From the NCBI RefSeq assembly GCF_030546645.1, contig NZ_JAUOTO010000008.1, positions 62,001-126,000 of the forward strand: DNA of 64,000 bases, given 5' to 3'. The notes under the pieces are model-generated. The model saw nothing but the letters and a program-made list of their open reading frames with translations, was not told the DNA's origin and searched no databases. Numbering within the stretch: the first letter of the stretch is position 1; every line of letters begins with the position of its first letter. Below, in pieces: positions 59,910 through 64,000 of the stretch. The DNA comes from Flavitalea plasmicola. Its GTDB lineage: Bacteria; Bacteroidota; Bacteroidia; Chitinophagales; Chitinophagaceae. A program made the translations under genes and the position numbers.

Positions 59910-60047
59910 AAAATTTGATTGAAGTACATGAAACGATCAGGCCCGGGCAATAGCCTGCGGCCTGCCGTACCAGACGATTTTCTAGTAAAATTGAAGTGGG
60001 AACAAGGCAAAGAACGGGAATTCCCGGGAGAAATTGCAAAGGAAATG

Positions 60048-60782
60048 CTAAAAGGTATGCTCCCGCGACAACGCCTCAAATATCATCTTCGCAAATTCCA
60101 CCGCGTGGTCTCCATCCCCATGTAAACAAACCGTCTCCGCGACGATATCAATCTCCTCGCCCGTCAGGGCCACTACTTTCCCCTCCGATACCATGCGTCG
60201 AACCTGCGCCAAACACACCGCCGCATCCTCGATCAGCGCACCCGGTGAAGTCCTCGGCGTCAGACTTCCATCCGCCTGGTAAGTCCTGTCCGCAAACACC
60301 TCGTTCACAAAAACCAATCCATGCCGGGAAGCTTCCACCCCCATCACACTGCCACTGAGCCCATATAACTGCAACGAGGGATCGAATTCCCGTATAGCCC
60401 GGCAAATGAGCGCGCTCACCTCCGCATCCCGGGCGGCCCTGTTATACAAAGCTCCATGCGGCTTCACATGATGCAGCCGCGCTCCAAACTCATCACAGAT
60501 GGCCTGCAGAACAATTAACTGATCGACAACGAGACCGACGATCTCTTCCAGGACAACCCCTCTCCCCAGCATATCGACCCTGCCGAAATGGGCACGGTCA
60601 GGATAGGAAGGATGCGCACCGATCGCCACATGATGCCGCAAGGCCATTTCCACGGTCCTGCGCATGGTGTCCGCGTCGCCGGCATGGTAGCCGCACGAAA
60701 TGTTGGCTGAGCTTATAAAAGGGATGATCGCCTCATCCGTCTCCATCCCCTCCCCCATGTCACAGTTGAGATCGATCAGCAT
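60048..60782 (-). CDS. pxpA: 5-oxoprolinase subunit A (LamB/YcsF family)
   Basis: 244 residues: MLIDLNCDMGEGMETDEAII, ISCGYHAGDADTM, HVAIGAHPSYPDRAHFGR, VKPHGALYN, and LTGEEIDIVAETVCLHGDG are the PxpA signatures, with conserved His/Asp for metal and substrate. With PxpB and PxpC it hydrolyses 5-oxoproline to glutamate using ATP, recycling damaged glutamine/glutathione products. Its ATG overlaps the end of pxpC by seven bases, so it is the last gene of the pxpB-pxpC-pxpA unit. Confidence 0.95.
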   Translation of the reverse strand: MLIDLNCDMGEGMETDEAIIPFISSANISCGYHAGDADTMRRTVEMALRHHVAIGAHPSYPDRAHFGRVDMLGRGVVLEEIVGLVVDQLIVLQAICDEFGARLHHVKPHGALYNRAARDAEVSALICRAIREFDPSLQLYGLSGSVMGVEASRHGLVFVNEVFADRTYQADGSLTPRTSPGALIEDAAVCLAQVRRMVSEGKVVALTGEEIDIVAETVCLHGDGDHAVEFAKMIFEALSREHTF

Positions 60783-61768
60783 ACCAGCTCGTTTAAATGA
60801 TCCATACAGGCCCTTTGAAGGATATGCAGCTCCTTTTGCTGGGCTGTCAACAGCGTTTCGGCCGCAGTCGCGTCCACCCGCTTGAATTGAATGGCGTCGC
60901 AGGGCCTCAGCTGAGCCAGCTTGGGCAAGTGTGCCGAAATAACATGCGCAATGCGGGGATATCCTCCCGTTGTCTGATGATCCGCCATCAGCACGATCAG
61001 CTGGCCATCGGGAAGTAATTGAACAGTTCCAAAGCTGACCGCTGAAGACAGCAGCTCGACAGGACGATCCATGACCATCGGACTACCTTTCAGCTGATAC
61101 CCCATCCGGTCGGAAGAAGGATGTATAAGGAAATTATTCTGGATGAAATTCTCTTGTGAAGCCGGTGACAGCCCCTCCCATTCGCGGCCTGGTATAAAAC
61201 CAATCTCATGGGGCCAACGATAGATCTTCTCAGTATTCACGCGCCAGGGCAAAGCTTCGAAATTGCTTTCGTCTTTCAGCAGCCCCGCAAAGTAAATGGT
61301 GTTCTCTTTAAAAGGAAGCTCATCCCCTTTTCTCAGGGGCTGCCCATGCCAACCTCCTACCCCGGCCTTCAGGTTCGTACTATAGCTGTTCAGCCATTTT
61401 TCTCCGCAATAGCCGCCATGCACGCTTAGATAGCAACGGGCCCCTTCCACCAACGAAGAGAATTGAAGCACTGTATTCCTCCTCACCACCACCGGCTGCC
61501 AGCGGGGGATCTGCTCATCGTTCACCGTCGCGGAAAAATTCGCGCCCGTGATCGCGATCAGCGTATTCTGCTCGAAGAGGATCTGAGGACCGGGAAAATG
61601 GATCTCCATCACCGCCTCCTCACCGCAATTGCCTACCAACAGATTTGCCACCTGTGCCGCATAACGGTCCATGGCGCCTCCGGGATTGATACCCCAGCTG
61701 CCATAACCAATCCTGCCTAGATCTTGTAATGTGTCGAGTAAACCTGGCTTAATAATAGACAAAGACAT
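60776..61768 (-). CDS. pxpC: 5-oxoprolinase subunit C (biotin-dependent carboxyltransferase family)
   Basis: 330 residues of the KipA/allophanate hydrolase subunit 2 type: SLSIIKPGLLDTLQDLGRIG, YGSWGINPGGAMDRYAAQVA, GVGGWHGQPLRKGDELPF, SSDRMGYQLKG and LMADHQTTGGYPRIAHVI. It works with PxpB as the subunits that accept the phosphorylated intermediate, with PxpA. It lies between pxpB (145-base gap) and pxpA (overlap). Full length. Confidence 0.95.
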   Translation of the reverse strand: MSLSIIKPGLLDTLQDLGRIGYGSWGINPGGAMDRYAAQVANLLVGNCGEEAVMEIHFPGPQILFEQNTLIAITGANFSATVNDEQIPRWQPVVVRRNTVLQFSSLVEGARCYLSVHGGYCGEKWLNSYSTNLKAGVGGWHGQPLRKGDELPFKENTIYFAGLLKDESNFEALPWRVNTEKIYRWPHEIGFIPGREWEGLSPASQENFIQNNFLIHPSSDRMGYQLKGSPMVMDRPVELLSSAVSFGTVQLLPDGQLIVLMADHQTTGGYPRIAHVISAHLPKLAQLRPCDAIQFKRVDATAAETLLTAQQKELHILQRACMDHLNELVC

Positions 61769-61913
61769 GATAAATGTTTAGTGTCCAATGTAAGTTGTTA
61801 CGATAGGGCGGGTACGAAGGGGCAGGATATACATACACAGGATAAAAACAGGCAAACTAAGCTACTGATTTCATCTACCTCATGGGTGATCGATTATGCT
61901 AAAACACATACTA

Positions 61914-62627
61914 TCAGGGACACAATGAACGGAACTCCTCCTGGCTGATGGGATAAAACTGCACCCGGTCGCCGATGGCAAATCTTATAGGAGGCAGCGC
62001 GGCACGTTCGAATAATTTTATGGGTGTACGACCAATGATCTGCCATCCGCCCGGGCTGTTCACCGGGTAGATCCCTGTCTGATTGCCCGCAATTCCTACA
62101 CCACCGGCACGGACAGGCACAGGCCGTGATTTTCTTTCCGCCTCCAGCCGGACATCCACCTTTCCAAGGTACGGAAAGCCGGGAAGAAAGCCTATCATAT
62201 AAACACGATATATTATTGAACAATGTAATTGTATAATGTCCTCCTTGGTTATATTCTTAACTCGGCTCAACTCCTCCAGGTCAGGCCCCTCCCTTCCGCC
62301 GTAACATACGGGTATGCGTATAAGCGCACCCGATGCCGCCGGACCGTCTAAAACCCCGGTGGCTATCCAGGCCTCTTCCAGTAATGCTTTTACATAGTCA
62401 TATACACCACCCGGGCAGTCCCGTTGCCTCCGCACTATTTCCGGATCATAGAAGATGCTCACCGAGCTATAGGCCACAATGATGTCCTGCAAGCCGGGAA
62501 AAGCGTGGGCCTTCAACCATTCCTGGATGCATAAAGCCTTTCTATTTAGCTGTTCATCAATGAGATGGCCCAGATCCAGGGTAATGGCGCAATCCCCCAG
62601 GGGAAATATTGCAAATGGTTTATCCAA
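61914..62627 (-). CDS. pxpB: 5-oxoprolinase subunit B (KipI / allophanate hydrolase subunit 1 family)
   Basis: 237 residues. The frame has no ATG or GTG at its 5' end, so a TTG start (MDKPFAIFPLGDCAITLDLG) is the most likely. FLPGFPYLGKVD and VGIAGNQTGIYPVNSPGGWQ with IIGRTPIKLF are the KipI hallmarks, including the conserved His-poor but Gly-rich pocket. It is the first gene of pxpB-pxpC-pxpA. The gap of 145 bases to pxpC is large for an operon; I see nothing in it. In B. subtilis the relatives also act as a sporulation-kinase inhibitor, not relevant here. Confidence 0.9.
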   Translation of the reverse strand: MDKPFAIFPLGDCAITLDLGHLIDEQLNRKALCIQEWLKAHAFPGLQDIIVAYSSVSIFYDPEIVRRQRDCPGGVYDYVKALLEEAWIATGVLDGPAASGALIRIPVCYGGREGPDLEELSRVKNITKEDIIQLHCSIIYRVYMIGFLPGFPYLGKVDVRLEAERKSRPVPVRAGGVGIAGNQTGIYPVNSPGGWQIIGRTPIKLFERAALPPIRFAIGDRVQFYPISQEEFRSLCP

Positions 62628-62884
62628 AGTTTGCTCTGATACCCGCTCAAATTAGAGTTTTTTGGCCAGCCTCCTCTCCCTGACATTCATAAACTTATAA
62701 CCTTTCTGCGCCAAACGGCATAAATTATTGCTATACAATATGAAATAGTTTAATTTTTTTCGGTTTATGTCTCTATTCCCCAGGTAGTAATTTTTTAATT
62801 TGACGGTTATACTGTAAACTTGCACGCGGACATAGAGTATCCCGGTGAGCGGGCAATCCTATTTTAAACCACTTTAATGAACAC
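62628..62884. other. Divergent gap between pxpB and topA
   Basis: This 257-base gap is AT-rich from 62740 to 62820. On the plus strand TAAACTTG (62815-62822) differs by one base from the TAnnTTTG box, and TTTG at 62799-62802 is too close (12 bases) to be its -33 partner. I see no gene in it. Confidence 0.4.
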
Positions 62885-64000
62885 ATGGCTAAGAATTTAT
62901 TGATTGTGGAGTCTCCGGCGAAGGCCAAGACGATCGAAAAGATACTGGGTGAAGATTTTGAAGTAAAGAGCTGCTACGGTCATATCCGCGACCTGGAGAA
63001 AGGCGATATGGGGATTGATATAAAGAACAATTATAAACCTCGCTATATTGTCCCGGAAGACAAGGAAAAAGTCGTAAAAGAGCTTAAAAGCCTCGCCAAA
63101 AAATCTGGCGAAGTATGGCTCGCGACGGACGAGGACCGTGAGGGAGAAGCCATCAGCTGGCACTTGTGTGAGGTATTGGGTTTGGACCCCGTGACCACAA
63201 AACGCATTGTTTTTCATGAGATCACGAAGCCAGCCATCCAGTCGGCCGTCACAAAGCCGCGCACAGTGGACATGAACCTGGTGAATGCCCAGCAGGCCCG
63301 CCGGATCCTGGACAGGATCGTAGGCTTCGAGCTGAGCCCCGTCCTCTGGCGTAAGATGAGCATGAAGAACAACCTGAGCGCAGGTCGTGTTCAAAGCGTT
63401 GCCGTCCGCATCATAGCCGAAAGAGAACGGGAGATCAATGCATTTGTCCCCGTCAGCTCCTTTAAGATAGAAGCCCTTTTCACCGCCAAAGACGTTTCCG
63501 GCAAACAGGTGACATTTTCGGCCGAAGGTAAAAAACAAGCTTCGGTGGAGAATGCGGAAGCCTTCCTCACTGGCTGTAAAGGCGCCGACTATACGGTCAC
63601 GGATATCCAGGTCAAGCCAGGCAAAAAAACACCTGCCGCGCCTTTTACTACATCTACCCTCCAGCAGGAAGCCAGCCGTAAACTGGGCTACGGCGTCAGC
63701 CGCACCATGCTCCTGGCCCAAAAGCTATACGAGAGCGGTAAGATCACCTATATGCGTACCGACAGCGTCAGCCTGAGCGAAACTGCAATGGATGCCATCA
63801 GCAGCCAGATCAGCAGCCAATACGGAGATAGATACAAACAGTCCCGCAAGTTCAAGAATAAGAATGAATCCGCCCAGGAGGCCCACGAGGCCATCCGCCC
63901 TACCTATATGGATGCCATGACGGTGGAAGATGCCGACTGCCGGCGGTTGTACGAGCTGATCTGGAAAAGGACAATGGCCAGCCAGATGGCGGATGCCGAG
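62885..64000 (+). CDS. topA: DNA topoisomerase I, N-terminal part (3' end outside window)
   Basis: The first 372 residues are present and the frame is open to the window end. MAKNLLIVESPAKAKTIEKI starts the Toprim domain, with the acidic motif ATDEDREGEAISWHL near residues 80-94. NAQQARRILDRIVGFELSPV and SAGRVQSVAVRIIAERE follow, and the active-site Tyr289 in KITYMRTDSVSLS. TTSTLQQEASRKLGYGVSRT is the conserved stretch before it. It relaxes negatively supercoiled DNA. The C-terminal zinc-finger repeats lie outside the window. Confidence 0.97.
   Translation, partial: MAKNLLIVESPAKAKTIEKILGEDFEVKSCYGHIRDLEKGDMGIDIKNNYKPRYIVPEDKEKVVKELKSLAKKSGEVWLATDEDREGEAISWHLCEVLGLDPVTTKRIVFHEITKPAIQSAVTKPRTVDMNLVNAQQARRILDRIVGFELSPVLWRKMSMKNNLSAGRVQSVAVRIIAEREREINAFVPVSSFKIEALFTAKDVSGKQVTFSAEGKKQASVENAEAFLTGCKGADYTVTDIQVKPGKKTPAAPFTTSTLQQEASRKLGYGVSRTMLLAQKLYESGKITYMRTDSVSLSETAMDAISSQISSQYGDRYKQSRKFKNKNESAQEAHEAIRPTYMDAMTVEDADCRRLYELIWKRTMASQMADAE

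Noticed and set aside
62799-62822. TTTG and TAAACTTG upstream of topA as a promoter
   Set aside because: The spacing is 12 instead of about 19 bases and the box has a mismatch, so I do not list it as a promoter.

Overview
This 64 kb window is a continuous stretch of ordinary chromosome from a member of the Bacteroidota, most likely of the Chitinophagaceae type. The evidence is the set of gene families: SusC/TonB-type receptors with a carboxypeptidase-like N-terminal domain, LytS/LytTR two-component genes, an OmpA protein with thrombospondin type 3 repeats, bacillithiol synthesis (bshC), and the order rpmB-rpmG-DUF4295-ftsY. Several start sites also carry the Bacteroidota promoter box TAnnTTTG, and few carry a clear Shine-Dalgarno sequence. 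I see no insertion sequence, prophage, integrase, CRISPR array or rRNA. There is one tRNA gene (His). The genus is an inference.

Layout. 1-5 kb: end of a histidine phosphatase gene, two small secreted proteins of unknown role, a lipoprotein quinoprotein/cytochrome c fusion and a cysteine synthase-like enzyme. 5-13 kb: a Crp-type regulator, a glycosyltransferase, a DUF2809 membrane protein gene broken by an in-frame TGA, an MpaB-type oxygenase and a loose group of small NAD(P)-dependent oxidoreductases, then an L,D-transpeptidase. 13.4-16.5 kb: a DsbD N-terminal domain protein and a tightly overlapping lipid-transport operon (MlaE-MlaF-MlaD type). 16.5-22.9 kb: a divergent NRAMP-family transporter, the trehalose pathway pair treZ-treY, and a phosphoglycerate mutase. 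22.9-27 kb: bshC and a two-gene hydroxyproline-catabolism unit. 27-32 kb: rimO and nhaA back to back, a small outer membrane protein, and the ribosomal protein/ftsY operon.

32-38 kb: a PQQ-type quinoprotein dehydrogenase, then ppk1 overlapping a Ppx/GppA phosphatase, and panB. 38-43 kb: a TonB-dependent receptor, then a LytS-type kinase with its LytTR regulator. 43-51 kb: an aldehyde dehydrogenase behind a perfect 13-bp inverted repeat, an OmpA protein, a secreted subtilase, a DinB protein and the C-terminal processing protease Prc. 51-57 kb: tRNA-His with a complete promoter and terminator, a DUF445 protein, an outer membrane beta-barrel receptor, an SGNH hydrolase and a large outer membrane beta-barrel protein. 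57-64 kb: a region with a probable frameshifted small gene, DUF892 and DUF4407 proteins, the 5-oxoprolinase genes pxpB-pxpC-pxpA and the start of topA, which runs off the window.

I found no wholly new multi-gene system. The points most worth a second look are the DUF2809 reading frame interrupted at an apparent Trp codon, the frameshifted small gene near 57.5 kb, the hairpins placed next to start codons at 43.1 and 54.6 kb, the altered metal-site residues in the NRAMP-family protein, an SDR protein lacking its catalytic Tyr/Lys, and promoter boxes so close to start codons that several mRNAs would have almost no leader.
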